NCBI GenBank assembly: GCA_001312325.1
Contig: BBDJ01000002.1
Location: 62,001 to 126,000 of the forward strand
Direction of reading: 5' to 3'
Source of the DNA: Lysinibacillus pakistanensis
Lineage (GTDB): Bacteria > Bacillota > Bacilli > Bacillales_A > Planococcaceae
DNA length: 64,000 bases
Shown here: positions 1-9,701 of the stretch, piece after piece
How the letters are laid out: each line of letters starts with the position of its first letter
How positions within the stretch are numbered: position 1 is the first letter of the stretch
Translations under genes and position numbers: made by a program
Notes under the pieces: model-generated
Seen by the model: the letters and a program-made list of their open reading frames with translations, nothing else
What the model was told of the DNA's origin: nothing
The model's database searches: none

Positions 1-46
1 TTGCCCCAAATAGAGAAAATCTTTATAAAGTTTCCCCTTAATAGTT

Positions 47-86
47 AAGCATGATTTCGGTATTGAATCGGATTCATGCTTTTTTA
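47..86 (+). terminator. Rho-independent terminator of a gene upstream of the window
   Basis: AAGCATGA (47-54) pairs with TCATGCTT (74-81) and is followed by a T run. No complete gene precedes it inside the window, so it probably ends a transcript entering from the left. Confidence 0.6.
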
Positions 87-109
87 ATTTTAGACGTATA
101 TATGTTTTT

Positions 110-135
110 CCTAAAAATACAATTGTATTTTTAGG
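110..135. promoter_or_regulatory. 26-bp perfect palindrome upstream of the permease
   Basis: The arms CCTAAAAATACAA and TTGTATTTTTAGG are exact reverse complements with no spacer. The palindrome lies about 65 bp before the permease start, where a dimeric repressor could act. It could also be a transcript hairpin, although no T run follows. The binding protein is not known to me. Confidence 0.45.
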
Positions 136-201
136 ATGTATTTATTATTATAGAAAAAGTATTCAACTTAGAAAAACATCAAAGAAAGAGGCGTTATTCG
201 A

Positions 202-1567
202 GTGGTAAACAAAGAATTAAAGAGAGGGTTAGAGGCACGCCATATCCAAATGATTGCGCTAGGCGGTACAATTGGCGTTGGTCTATTTATGGGTTCAGCT
301 AGTGCGATTCAGTGGACAGGTCCCTCTGTGCTACTTGCCTATGCTATAGCAGGTATCTTTATCTTTTTTTTATTATGCGGGCTATGGGAGAGATGCTTTA
401 TAAGGAGCCAAGTACAGGCTCTTTCGCAACATTTGGCTATAAATACATTCATCCGTTAGCAGGTTATTTAACAGCATGGAGTAACTGGTTTCAGTGGATT
501 ATTGTTGGTATGTCGGAAATCATTGCAGTAGGTACTTATATGCAATACTGGTATCCAAATTTGCCAGCATGGATTCCAGGATTTATTGCAATGGTCATTT
601 TAGGTGTCGCTAACTTTATTTCAGTAAAATCGTTTGGTGAGTTTGAATTTTGGTTTGCGATGATAAAAATTGTTACAATTATTTTAATGATTATCGCAGG
701 AATCGGGCTAATTTTCTTTGGTCTAGGTAATGATGGCATTGCTATTGGGCTATCTAATCTATGGGATCATGGAGGTTTCTTTACAGGTGGCTGGACAGGC
801 TTTTTCTTCGCCTTATCGTTAGTGGTTGCTGCCTATCAAGGAGTCGAGTTAATTGGTATAACAGCTGGAGAGGCGAAAAACCCTCAAAAAAACAATTACA
901 AATGCGATTCAAAGTATTATTTGGCGTATTTTAATCTTCTATATTGGTGCTATTTTTGTTATTGTGACTGTTTACCCATGGAATGAGTTGGGGACAATTG
1001 GTAGCCCATTTGTCGCTACGTTTGCTAAGGTGGGTATCACAGCAGCGGCTGGAATTATTAATTTTGTCGTCATTACAGCGGCAATGTCGGGCTGTAATAG
1101 TGGGATATACAGTGCAGGTCGAATGTTGTATACATTGGCTATGAATGGACAAGCTCCGAAGTTTTTTTGCCAAGCTTTCTCATAATGGGGTACCATTATT
1201 CGGGACGGCAGGTGTTTTAGTAGGTCTAGTGATTGGTGTAATCTTAAGCTATTTGGCGCCAGAAAATTTATTTGTCTATGTTTATAGCGCAAGTGTTTTA
1301 CCAGGAATGGTACCTTGGTTTATTATTTTAATCAGTCAAATAGGATTCAGAAAAACACATGGTACAAAGCTATCTAAGCACCCGTTCAAAATGCCATTTG
1401 CTCCGATTACAAACTATTTAACAATTGCTTTTTTAGTAATGGTACTAATCGGAATGTGGTTTAATGATGATACACGTGTTTCATTAATCGTAGGAATTAT
1501 GTTCTTAACTTTAGTGACGATAAGCTATTATGTATTTGGCATTGGCAAAAACCGTCATGAGCAGTGA
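202..1567 (+). CDS. APC-superfamily amino acid permease (frameshifted)
   Basis: Probable cytoplasmic-membrane amino acid/proton symporter of the AAT group, like Bacillus YbxG/AapA. The N-terminus carries the family signature ([21 protein letters not shown]), followed by about 12 hydrophobic segments over some 450 residues. GTG at 202 is the likely start, with AAAGAGG about ten bases upstream. The reading frame changes at three homopolymers, near 366 (T8), 886 (A7) and 1164 (T7). Removing one base at each restores a continuous permease, so I read these as sequence errors. The substrate cannot be told from sequence. It is a single gene followed by its own terminator. Confidence 0.85.
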
Positions 1568-1634
1568 GAAGAGGGTGTCTTATAGGAGCTCCCCTAGATA
1601 TTATTTGAAAAATGATCTTATTATAAAAAGAGTA

Positions 1635-1664
1635 GGGACAATCAATTGTGGATTGTCCCTTTTA
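1635..1664. terminator. Bidirectional terminator between convergent genes
   Basis: GGGACAATC (1635-1643) pairs with GATTGTCCC (1651-1659). T's follow on the right and A's lie on the left, so it can end both the permease (+) and the laccase-domain gene (-). Confidence 0.75.
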
Positions 1665-1665
1665 A

Positions 1666-2432
1666 TTATTGTTCTTTTCTCATAATAAAGCTTAAATGTC
1701 TGCCGGCTTGTTTGTCTTCGCGATAGGAAAAACCATTTGGGCTAAGATATGTGCAGGTTGCATCAATGTCAATCTGTTTAGAAGGAATACCCGCAAGCTC
1801 ACATTGTTTTTTTGACGGTTTGTTGATTATCAATATGATATTTATTGGTTTGAGCATTAAAATACATAAAATCTTTAGCGTATCCTAAATTATGGAATTT
1901 CTCATAGACATCTGTATCAACTTCAAATTTTTGTTGACTCAGCGCCATACCGATTTGTACATAAAAATCTTGTGGCTGACAATGCTCCTGCCCGATTAAA
2001 TGCTGGAAAAGCTTCAATGTCACTTCCTTGACGGTCCCTTGCCAGCCTGAATGCACGACACCAATCAGTCCATTGACTTCATTATAAAAAAATAACTGGT
2101 ACACAATCGGCAGTAAAGCTGCATAAAAGTAAATTTGGCTCACGTGTGTAAAGTGCATCAGTATTCGCAATGGCGGTATCCAATTGTATAGCACCTCGTC
2201 CTTTATCGGAGGCTGTAACACAATAAAAATTAGCACTATGCGTTTGCTGCATGCAGACAAAATGATTGAGGTCACATTGCAACGAAGCTGCTAAATTTTT
2301 GCGATTTTCAAGCACATCCGCTATATTCACACAAGTATGCAATGCCATATTATTTTGTTCTAGCTCGTGCCAATCTTTTAAGGTAATGCCAGCAATAAAA
2401 GGGGCATTATCAACATAAATTTTTGTTTTCAT
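1666..2432 (-). CDS. Laccase-domain YlmD/YfiH (PgeF) family protein (frameshifted)
   Basis: Homologue of the polyphenol oxidase/YfiH family, members of which act as purine nucleoside phosphorylase/adenosine deaminase or as peptidoglycan editing factor. Family hallmarks are visible: QQTHSANF near residue 62, TADCVPV near residue 110, and GVVHSGWQGT with its metal-binding His and Cys positions. The total would be about 255 residues, the usual size. Two single-base shifts occur in homopolymers, near 2088 (A7) and near 1808 (T7). The gene stands alone and converges on the permease. Confidence 0.85.
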
Positions 2433-2579
2433 ATCATCACCTCGTCTTACTATATAGGATTGAGTTGTGAATGTATAGGCACTTAATACTCATACCCTTC
2501 TATTGTATTTTTAGACATAAAAAAATAGATTTCTTCACATATAGTATCGAAGAATCAAATATAGAAGGAGTGTGTATTA

Positions 2580-3204
2580 ATGGCTCAAGAAAAGTTTTTA
2601 TTAATTTGTCAATTAGGCATGGGTCTATTTTGGATTATTACATATATACTCATTATCAAACAGGGATTCCAGGATAAGAAGTATGGTATGCCAATGGCCG
2701 CCATTTGTGCCAATATTTCATGGGAATTTATCTTTGCCTTTATGTACCCACAAAATGATCTCCAAAGAATGATTACCTTCCTTTGGTTTTTATTAGACAT
2801 CATTATAATGATGCAATATTTAAAATATGGTCATAAAGAATATCAAAAATTAATTCCTGGTAAAATATTCTATGCATCATTTTTTTATAACGCTCGGTGC
2901 ATGTTTTTTCATTATTTTAGCAATGATGCATGAATTCAAGGATATAGCGGGAAAATATGCTGCATTTTCACAAAATCTGATGATGTCAGGGCTGTTTATT
3001 GCCTTATTACTACAACGAGGAAATCTCAGTGGTCAATCGATGGGCATAGCAGTTTGTAAAATGATTGGTACTATATTTGCAGCAGTAGGCTTTTATATGT
3101 ACTTTCGAACTCCCTTGATTACCATTATCTCACTTGCGACTCTTTTTAATGATTGGCTCTATATTGTGTTAATTTATCGGCTCTATCAAAAAAGAGTTAT
3201 GTAA
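2580..3204 (+). CDS. Small integral membrane protein resembling Pyr4/PaxB-type membrane terpene cyclases (frameshifted)
   Basis: About 207 residues with six or seven hydrophobic segments and almost no soluble part. ATG 2580 follows AGAAGGAG. The third segment contains ANISWEFIFAF, which recalls the conserved acidic residue of the fungal Pyr4/PaxB membrane cyclase family, and the last segments contain LFNDWLYIVLIY with another buried acid. Function is not established, and a different family of small membrane proteins is possible. One shift at a T7 run near 2880 splits the reading frame. The gene stands alone between the laccase-domain and VanW-like genes. Confidence 0.5.
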
Positions 3205-3542
3205 AATACGAATAATCGTTTTTATTTAAATAAATATTAGTCATTTTGTTAATTACAATCATATAGCAACGATGTTACAAAGCAATATAGTAAGCGATGT
3301 TGTGAAAGCATAGATGAATAGTGCTGGTCATAGAGCTAAATTCTCAATAAAAGTTACGCAAATAGGCGTAGGACATATGAAGGATGGTAACTACTGAACA
3401 CAAATGTTTACCATTCTCTGCTATCTGAAGCAGGAGCGGTTCATTTATGAAAATAAATAAAAATGTACAAAAAGCAACACACTATCACTGTCAAACGAAT
3501 AAGATGTTTCTGTACTATAACGTTAGAGGTAGGTGCTTGCTA

Positions 3543-4535
3543 TTGAAAAAACAGTGGGTGGTCGCACTGTTTATGTTATGCACAATTGGATTATTCGGCT
3601 GTCAAGGAAAATCGGAGAATGAGAAACAACAAGAGCAAGAAGTGCAAGATTTAGAGCAGGAACAAAAGGAAAACAAACAGGCTGTTACTTATGAGCAAAA
3701 GCAACAATTGGAGACTGTTGTGGAAATTATTGATCCCTCCACAAATGCGGTTATACAAACAATTTCTCCAAATGAAATGGGCTATGAAAGCGATGTACTA
3801 TCTTATACAAAGGAAATTGAACAATTGGCAAAAGTGCTGGCAAGAGGAAATGGAGATACAGTTGGCTATGATCAGCGCATGATACTTGATAGGATGGATG
3901 ATAACGGAAAAATAATAAAGGGTAGTCCTTTAATAGTTTTAAAAGAAAAAGAATTGGTAGATAGAATATTAGAGGCTTCAGCATCTGGTGGTAAAGTCAT
4001 GATGCCACTTTATATAACAGAAAGCGGTTATTATCTGGAAGATATTCCTTATTTGGCGGAAACCGTTGTTGCATCCTATACCACTTATTTTAATAATGCT
4101 GATGGAGGAAGAAATAAAAACATCGAATTATCTGCAAAAGCGATTCACAATGTCATTGTTGGAAGCGGGGATTATTTTTCATTTAACACCGTTGTTGGAC
4201 CAAGGGATGAGGAGAATGGTTATCAGCCTGCACCAGAAATTATAAATAAGAAGCTTGTGATGGGCATTGGTGGTGGTGTTTGCCAAACCTCATCAACTTT
4301 ATTTAATGCAGTAGATCGGTTACCAATAAAATTTGTGGAACGTCATCACCATTCATTAGATGTTGGCTATGTTCCAAAGGGAAGGGATGCTACCGTATCC
4401 TATGGAGGCTTAGATTTTAGGTTTCATAATACAAGTGATGTCCCATTTTTAATCCAATCTATTTATGGAAAAATTTTTTAACTGTTGAGATAAGGACAGC
4501 AGAAAAATATGTAGAATTATTGAAAAAAAACATAA
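3543..4535 (+). CDS. VanW-like lipoprotein
   Basis: The C-terminal half is a VanW domain: GDYFSFNTVVGPRDEENGY, then GIGGGVCQTSSTLFNA with the family's invariant GGG(V/I)CQ, then ERHHHSLDVGYVP. The molecular role of VanW is not settled; members are surface-associated and some lie with glycopeptide resistance genes. I choose TTG 3543 because AGGTAGGTG precedes it and the product then begins with a lipoprotein signal (IGLFGCQGK lipobox), followed by a Glu/Gln-rich spacer. The frame breaks near 4476 in an A/T run. Correcting it, and an A8 run near 4526, ends the protein just before the terminator. Confidence 0.8.
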
Positions 4536-4543
4536 TTAATGCT

Positions 4544-4573
4544 AAAGACACCTCTGCTCAGTGGTGTCTTTTT
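4544..4573 (+). terminator. Terminator of the VanW-like gene
   Basis: AAAGACACC (4544-4552) pairs with GGTGTCTTT (4563-4571), followed by a T run. Confidence 0.75.
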
Positions 4574-4727
4574 AAAGGTGTCATGCTATAGTTAAACTGA
4601 GGTATTTCAGTATAATAATGGTTCCATCCAGCACGATAAAGGGGGAGAATATTTTATATACGACTCTTTCAATTACCTTATATGATGGATGTACCTTAAT
4701 CGTGTGAATGGGGAAGGGGAAAAGACA

Positions 4728-5554
4728 ATGCATGCAAAGTTGCAGGCAATCATAGACTCAATCGATTTTTACCAGGTAACCTATCCAGAAGATGCTTGTA
4801 TAATTGTAGCAGATACAGAGAAAGTCATTGCCTATAAGCCAGGAAAACAAGTGGACTTAAAGGTTTGTGTTGGTGATTCTGTAGATAAATATCGTGGAAC
4901 AACAACTGAAAAGGCACTTAGCTCAGGGAGATTTATTCGAGAAGAGCGAAGTGCTGAGGATTTTGGCATGGCCTATATTGCATCAGCACAGCCTATTTTT
5001 GAAGGCGGACAAGTAATCGGTGTTATTAGTGCAATCCTTTCAAATGAAAAAAATGGATCATATGCGAATACTAGCAACAGAGCTGTCGAGCTCAGTGGAG
5101 GAAATGACTGCGACGAATGAAGAATTAGCAAAGGCAAGTGTAGATGTTTCCGATCGATTAGAGGAACTATCTAGGTTCTCAGAGTCTATGACTGGTGATA
5201 TTCAACAAATTAATACTATTGTAGATTTAGTCAAAGATTTGGCGATGAAATCGAAAATTCTTGGACTAAATGCATCCATTGAAGCAGCTCGTTCTGGTGA
5301 GCATGGACGTGGCTTTGCAGTAGTTGCCACTGAGATTCAAAAAAATGTCTCAAAGCAGTACCGAAAGTGCGAATAGCATTACAAACCAATTAGAGAATAT
5401 TAAACAAGCCATCGACCAAGTAAAAGAATCAGCAAACCAAATTGCCGCATTTACTCAACAGTTTTCGGCTAGCATGTATAAATTAACAGATGCCTATAAA
5501 GGTGTTAATAACACAGCAGAAAAATTAATGCATATTAGTGAAGTGAAAAATTAA
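4728..5554 (+). CDS. Soluble methyl-accepting chemotaxis-type signal transducer, YfmS-like (frameshifted)
   Basis: About 275 residues and no membrane segment, so it acts in the cytoplasm. Residues 1-110 form a small sensory domain ([18 protein letters not shown]). The C-terminal part has the MCP signalling hairpin with [20 protein letters not shown], the tip that contacts CheA/CheW. This architecture and size match Bacillus YfmS. ATG 4728 is preceded by GGGGAAAAG. Shifts at A7 runs near 5046 and 5341 break it, and both are repaired by one base less. The ligand is unknown. Confidence 0.85.
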
Positions 5555-5560
5555 AAAGAA

Positions 5561-5592
5561 GGGTATAGCCAATCCATTTTATGGCCATACCC
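5561..5592. terminator. Bidirectional terminator
   Basis: GGGTATAGCCA (5561-5571) pairs with TGGCCATACCC (5582-5592) with one mismatch. It sits between the chemoreceptor (+) and the HAD gene (-), which converge. Confidence 0.65.
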
Positions 5593-5600
5593 CTCTTAAA

Positions 5601-6219
5601 TTAAATAATATCTAAAATTTCCTTTGGAGCATTTACTTTATATTCAGGCTCTTCCTGTTGAATCACCTCAATAGAATCATATCCCCAAGAAACCCAAATA
5701 ATTGGTACCCCGACATTTTTACATGCTACAATATCTCTTTGTTCATCCCCTATATATAAAACGTCTGATGCCGTGCTGTTGGAGTCCTTTAAAAATTTCT
5801 TCAACACTTTATCCTTCCCAAAAATACGATTTGAGCAAAGTACATTTGAAACACATTGAATACCATTCATTTTTAGAAATTCTAAAATATTTTCCTGGGA
5901 ATTAGACGATATAATAAGGATTTTATAGCCTCTCTTATCAATTTCCGTTAGTACATCCTTGATCCCTTCATAAAGATGAACCTCGTTTAAGGACTGCCGA
6001 TATAAACGATAAAATTGAGGTAAAATCATGGGTAATTTATACATTGGAAAATCAAATAATTTACTACGCTCCGCCATGGATAATTTTTTTTAAGGATTCG
6101 ATTTCCTTAAACTCTATTCCTTTAAATTTATATTTTTGTGCAAGTGTATTCCAAGCTGACGCAAATACAGCCGTAGAATCAGCCAATGTGCCATCAAAAT
6201 CAAAGATGATATATTTCAT
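5601..6219 (-). CDS. HAD-superfamily hydrolase, phosphoglycolate phosphatase-like (frameshifted)
   Basis: About 205 residues. The N-terminus carries HAD motif I (FDFDGTLADS), motif II is in ILIISSNSQ, and motifs III/IV are in DVLYIGDEQRDIVACKNVG. This is the fold and size of Gph/PpaX-like small-molecule phosphatases, and the substrate is not predictable. The start at 6219 lies upstream of a T8 run near 6088 (antisense A8) where the frame shifts. Beyond that break the reading continues cleanly to 5601. It converges on the chemoreceptor gene. Confidence 0.85.
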
Positions 6220-6570
6220 TGAAAGTGTTCTCCTTTATGTTCTACTTTTATAGACGCTTCGTCCTTGAAAATGTTACGTATCAAAGAAATCAGATTTAAA
6301 GTATTATGACATGATTCTATAGCATATGAAGCAGGTGGTGGTAAATGACTCTAGGTGAGTATTTTTTTTAATATGTTAAATACAAAATGGATATCGCTAT
6401 GGTAAATATTGTATCGGAAAATGATGCCATTGAATATGAAAAGCTTTGACGAATTACAAATATGCAATGCAAGATAGTACAGTTTGTAGGTCTTTTTCTA
6501 GCGTTTGCAACATATATCTAATCATGTCGAATTATGTAATTTGTATGTAATATTAGAAGGGGGTCACAAT
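6220..6570. other. Intergenic stretch without recognisable gene
   Basis: About 350 bp between the divergent HAD and SDR genes. I see A/T-rich sequence that should contain both promoters, and a strong ribosome site (AGAAGGGGG, about 6554) for the SDR gene, but no RNA or conserved motif I can name. Confidence 0.4.
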
Positions 6571-7473
6571 ATGATTCCGAAATATCCTTATCTTGGATAT
6601 GAAACGAAGTGTAAGCAAGTTCCCATCACATTCCCTCCGCAGCATCAAGATATACAGCCAGGGCTAGAATATGTTATGCAACCAATTCCTATTTCTGACA
6701 ATCCGGCATACAAAGGAAGTGGAAAATTACAGGGGAAAATCGCCATAATTACTGGGGGAGATAGTGGAATTGGTCGTGCTGTTGCTATTGGGTTTGCAAA
6801 GGAAGGAGCTCATATGACTATTACTTATATGCCACATGAACGATCTGATGCAGAGGCAACGAAGCAAATGGTGGAGGCATATGGGCAGTCCATTCTATTG
6901 ATTGAAGGGGACTTACGTCATCCTGAGTTTTCTATGGAAGTAGTAAGAAAAACGATGGACTGTTTTGGTAAGCTAGATATACTGATTTTAAATCAAGGTG
7001 TCCAATTTCCGCAGCAAAGCATTCTGGATATCTCAAATGAACAATTGTATGATACGTTTGAAACCAATATTTTTCCACATTTTCATATGACAAAGGCAGG
7101 ATTACCTTATATGAAGCAGGGTGGGGCAATTATTTCCACTGCTTCCGTGACAGCTTACGCTGGGGCTCCATTACTTGTCGATTATTCCTCCACGAAAGGA
7201 GCAATTGTCTCTTTCACTAGATCTTTATCCTTACAATTAGCGAGAAAGGGAATACGAGTGAATGCAGTTGCCCCTGGCCCAATTTGGACACCACTAATTG
7301 TCTCAAGCTATTCAGCAGAATATGTCAAAACATTTGGCTTAGAAACGCCGATGAAGCGAGCAGGTCAGCCATTTGAGCTTGCACCTACTTATATTTATTT
7401 AGCTTCTGATGATTCTTCTTTTGTTACTGGTCAGGTTTTGCACGTCAATGGTGGCATTATGACGGAAACATAA
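6571..7473 (+). CDS. Short-chain dehydrogenase/reductase, general stress protein 39 (YdaD/YhdF/YhxC) type
   Basis: Intact, about 300 residues. The 45-residue N-terminal extension (PPQHQDIQPGLEYVM) before the Rossmann motif is typical of the Gsp39/YhdF/YhxC subgroup. Cofactor motif TGGDSGIGRAVA, NQG in place of the usual NAG, and the catalytic Ser-Tyr-Lys triad (STASVTA... YSSTKGA) are present. The C-terminus ends in the usual VTGQVLHVNGG. ATG 6571, directly after a strong AGAAGGGGG site, is preferred over an in-frame ATG at 6505. Substrate unknown; the subgroup is usually linked to general stress. Confidence 0.85.
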   Translation: MIPKYPYLGYETKCKQVPITFPPQHQDIQPGLEYVMQPIPISDNPAYKGSGKLQGKIAIITGGDSGIGRAVAIGFAKEGAHMTITYMPHERSDAEATKQMVEAYGQSILLIEGDLRHPEFSMEVVRKTMDCFGKLDILILNQGVQFPQQSILDISNEQLYDTFETNIFPHFHMTKAGLPYMKQGGAIISTASVTAYAGAPLLVDYSSTKGAIVSFTRSLSLQLARKGIRVNAVAPGPIWTPLIVSSYSAEYVKTFGLETPMKRAGQPFELAPTYIYLASDDSSFVTGQVLHVNGGIMTET

Positions 7474-7524
7474 GTATCTATTTGCTATTATAAATAGTAG
7501 ATATATTGCTAAGGGAGAAATGAT

Positions 7525-8404
7525 ATGGAAAATACTCGACCTATTGATAAACTATTAGATTTTGCTAAAAAGGATGAACGCATTCGAGTAGTAGGAATGG
7601 AGGGTTCAAGAACAAATCACAATGTGCCAAGGGATGATTTTCAGGATTATGATATTTCCTTTGTTGTAACTGATATGGCAGCTTTTCTTGAAAATAATAA
7701 ATGGATTAATTTCTTAGGCGAGCGATTAATAACACAAACCCCAGAGGATATGGAATTATTTCCACCAGAACTAGGCAATTGGTTTTCCTATTTAATGTTA
7801 TTTATCGATCATTCAAAAATTGATTTGACTCTAGTCCCTATTGAAGAATTGGAGCTTTATCTTGAAAGTGATGGACTTTTAGAAATCATTCTGGATAAAG
7901 ACCTGCGCTGTTTAAATGTTCCTGAAGCAACAGATGTTACGTATCATGTACAAAAGCCAAGTGCACGTTCATTTGACGATTGTTGCAATGAATTTTGGAT
8001 GGTTTCAACTTATGTAGTAAAAGGCATTTGTCGCAATGAGCTTCTTTTTGCCAATTACCATTTTGAACATATTTTACGGGAAGAATTACTTCGAATGCTA
8101 TCTTGGCGAGTTGGCTTTGAAACAGAATTTAGCTTAAGTGTTGGCAAACGTTATAAGTATATATCTCAGTATTTACATGCAAAGGAAGTTTCACAATTGA
8201 TGGGGACCTTTGAGTTATCCTCTAAAAAAAGCTATATGGCAAGCATTATTACTAGCCTTTGATTTATTCGCAAAGGCATCACAGCAAGTGGCTACAAGGC
8301 TTGAAGTAGAATATCCTGTTTATGAAAAGAATATAAGAGTGTATGTGGATGAAGTTTATCAGAAATTTTTAGTAAACAATTTTGTGGATAATATTATAAA
8401 ATAG
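7525..8404 (+). CDS. aadK: Aminoglycoside 6-adenylyltransferase, AadK/AadE family (frameshifted)
   Basis: Transfers AMP to streptomycin-like aminoglycosides. The N-terminal nucleotidyltransferase core has GMEGSRTN followed by the metal-binding DYDIS, then EDMELFPPELGNWFSY and FDDCCNEFWMVSTYVVKG, all strongly conserved in Bacillus AadK. About 290 residues, the full family length. A single shift at an A7 run near 8226 splits the last 60 residues off; they read on in another frame without a gap. It is a chromosomal intrinsic-type resistance gene, with no mobile element beside it. Confidence 0.9.
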
Positions 8405-8432
8405 TGTTATCGTATGATTAAGCTAAATAAAA

Positions 8433-8552
8433 ATCCTTCGGGGTAGGGTGAAATTCCCAATCGGCGGTGATGAAGCAATTCAAAGTCCGTGAGCGAAAGC
8501 TGATTTGGTGCAAATCCAAAACCGACAGTGACAGTCTGGATGGGAGAAGGGT
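8433..8552 (+). ncRNA. FMN riboswitch (RFN element), first copy
   Basis: Contains the RFN consensus in order: GGGGTAGGGTGAAATTCCC, AATCGGCGGTGATGAAG, AGTCCGTGAGCGAAAGCTGA, TTGGTGCAAATCCAAAACCG, and GACAGTCTGGATGGGAGAAGG closing helix P1 with CCTTC. It binds FMN and is expected to favour the terminator at 8620. No gene lies between this copy and the next. Confidence 0.95.
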
Positions 8553-8619
8553 AAAAGTGCAATCTTTTTAAATTCGAATGAATTTATAAGGATTATTTGA
8601 TTATGCTTTTATGTTAACT

Positions 8620-8652
8620 ACTTCCCATCGTTTAGATTGGGAGGTTTTTTTT
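8620..8652 (+). terminator. Expression-platform terminator of FMN riboswitch 1
   Basis: A hairpin between CTTCCCATC (about 8620) and GATTGGGAG, with small bulges, is followed by a T8 run. It is positioned about 70 nt after the aptamer, as in Bacillus rib leaders. Confidence 0.65.
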
Positions 8653-8681
8653 ATTTAGTGAAAAAAATTAAATAGCTGTAT

Positions 8682-8801
8682 GTTCTTCGGGGTAGGGTGA
8701 AATTCCCAATCGGCGGTGATGAAGCAATTCAAAGTCCGTGAGCGAAAGCTGATTTGGTGCAAATCCAAAACCGACAGTGATAGTCTGGATGGGAGAAGAA
8801 C
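8682..8801 (+). ncRNA. FMN riboswitch (RFN element), second copy
   Basis: Across about 113 nt of aptamer it differs from the first copy by one base (GATAGT instead of GACAGT). Helix P1 is closed here by GTTCTTC with GAAGAAC. Only about 30 nt separate it from the T run of the first terminator, so both copies may lie on one transcript. Confidence 0.95.
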
Positions 8802-8878
8802 GATGAGATGACGACCTATGGGAAAATATAGAATTTCATAAGGTTTATTTGCTGACGTCTTATTTATATGAACTCCCA

Positions 8879-8905
8879 AACCCCTTTCAAGCGAAGGGGT
8901 TTTTC
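8879..8905 (+). terminator. Expression-platform terminator of FMN riboswitch 2
   Basis: AACCCCTT (8879-8886) pairs with AAGGGGTT (8894-8901), and T's follow. It is a clean hairpin about 80 nt after the aptamer and upstream of ribE. Confidence 0.8.
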
Positions 8906-8965
8906 TTTGATTGGGATAGAACGTTTAAAGTGATTGATAGCATTAGAAAAGCGAAGGATTGACCT

Positions 8966-9008
8966 CAAAAACTTGATGGATAGAATCCCAAAACCGATGG
9001 ATAGAGCC
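8966..9008 (+). repeat. Two imperfect direct repeats before ribE
   Basis: CAAAAACTTGATGGATAGA (from 8966) and CAAAACCGATGGATAGA (from 8988) share a core of about 17 bases, each followed by CC. They sit between the second FMN terminator and the ribE ribosome site. No function is known to me. Confidence 0.4.
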
Positions 9009-9039
9009 TTTAACACGTAGAAAGAAAGTAGGTGGAAAA

Positions 9040-9678
9040 ATGTTTACAGGGATTATTGAGGATATTGGCACAGTGAAAACCTTGCAAACAGATCAGCAAA
9101 GTATGAAAATAACGATTCTTTCAGCAAAAATGGTAGAGGATGTAAAGCTCGGAGACAGTATAGCTGTCAATGGCGTTTGTTTAACAGTGACAAATTTTAC
9201 GGATCAAGAGCTAACGATGGATGTCATGCCAGAAACGGTGAAGGCAACAAATTTGCAGCAGCTTGCCGTAGGAGACCCAGTTAACTTAGAGCGTGCCATG
9301 CCAGCAAATGGACGATTTGGTGGCCATTTTGTAGCAGGGCATGTGGATGGAGTAGGGAAAATAGTACGTAAACGACCATTAGCAAACGCAGTTATATCGA
9401 TATTGAGCTATCCGAGGATTTAACAAACTATTGTATTCCAAAAGGCTCCATTACGATTGATGGTACGAGCTTAACGCTTTTTCACGTCGAGCAAAAAAAG
9501 TGTCACAGTATCACTGATACCACACACGTATAAAGAAACTATTTTAGGTATGAAGAAAATAGGCGCTCTAGTGAATATTGAAACGGATTTAGTTGGAAAA
9601 TACATTTTGCACCAGCTAAAGCATAGTCAGGAAGCACCGACTATTACGAGAGACTTTTTAGTACAAAACGGATTTTAA
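9040..9678 (+). CDS. ribE: Riboflavin synthase alpha subunit (frameshifted)
   Basis: Converts two 6,7-dimethyl-8-ribityllumazine molecules to riboflavin. It begins with the invariant [10 protein letters not shown] and shows the internal duplication of the family: [14 protein letters not shown] in the first half and [13 protein letters not shown] in the second. [13 protein letters not shown] is also conserved. About 212 residues. Two breaks occur: a missing T near 9391 (TT where the frame needs TTT) and an extra A in the A7 run near 9493. ATG 9040 follows AGGTGG. It is the first gene after the tandem FMN riboswitches. Confidence 0.93.
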
Positions 9679-9701
9679 CAAAAAGTGAGGAGGTGCCGAT
9701 A

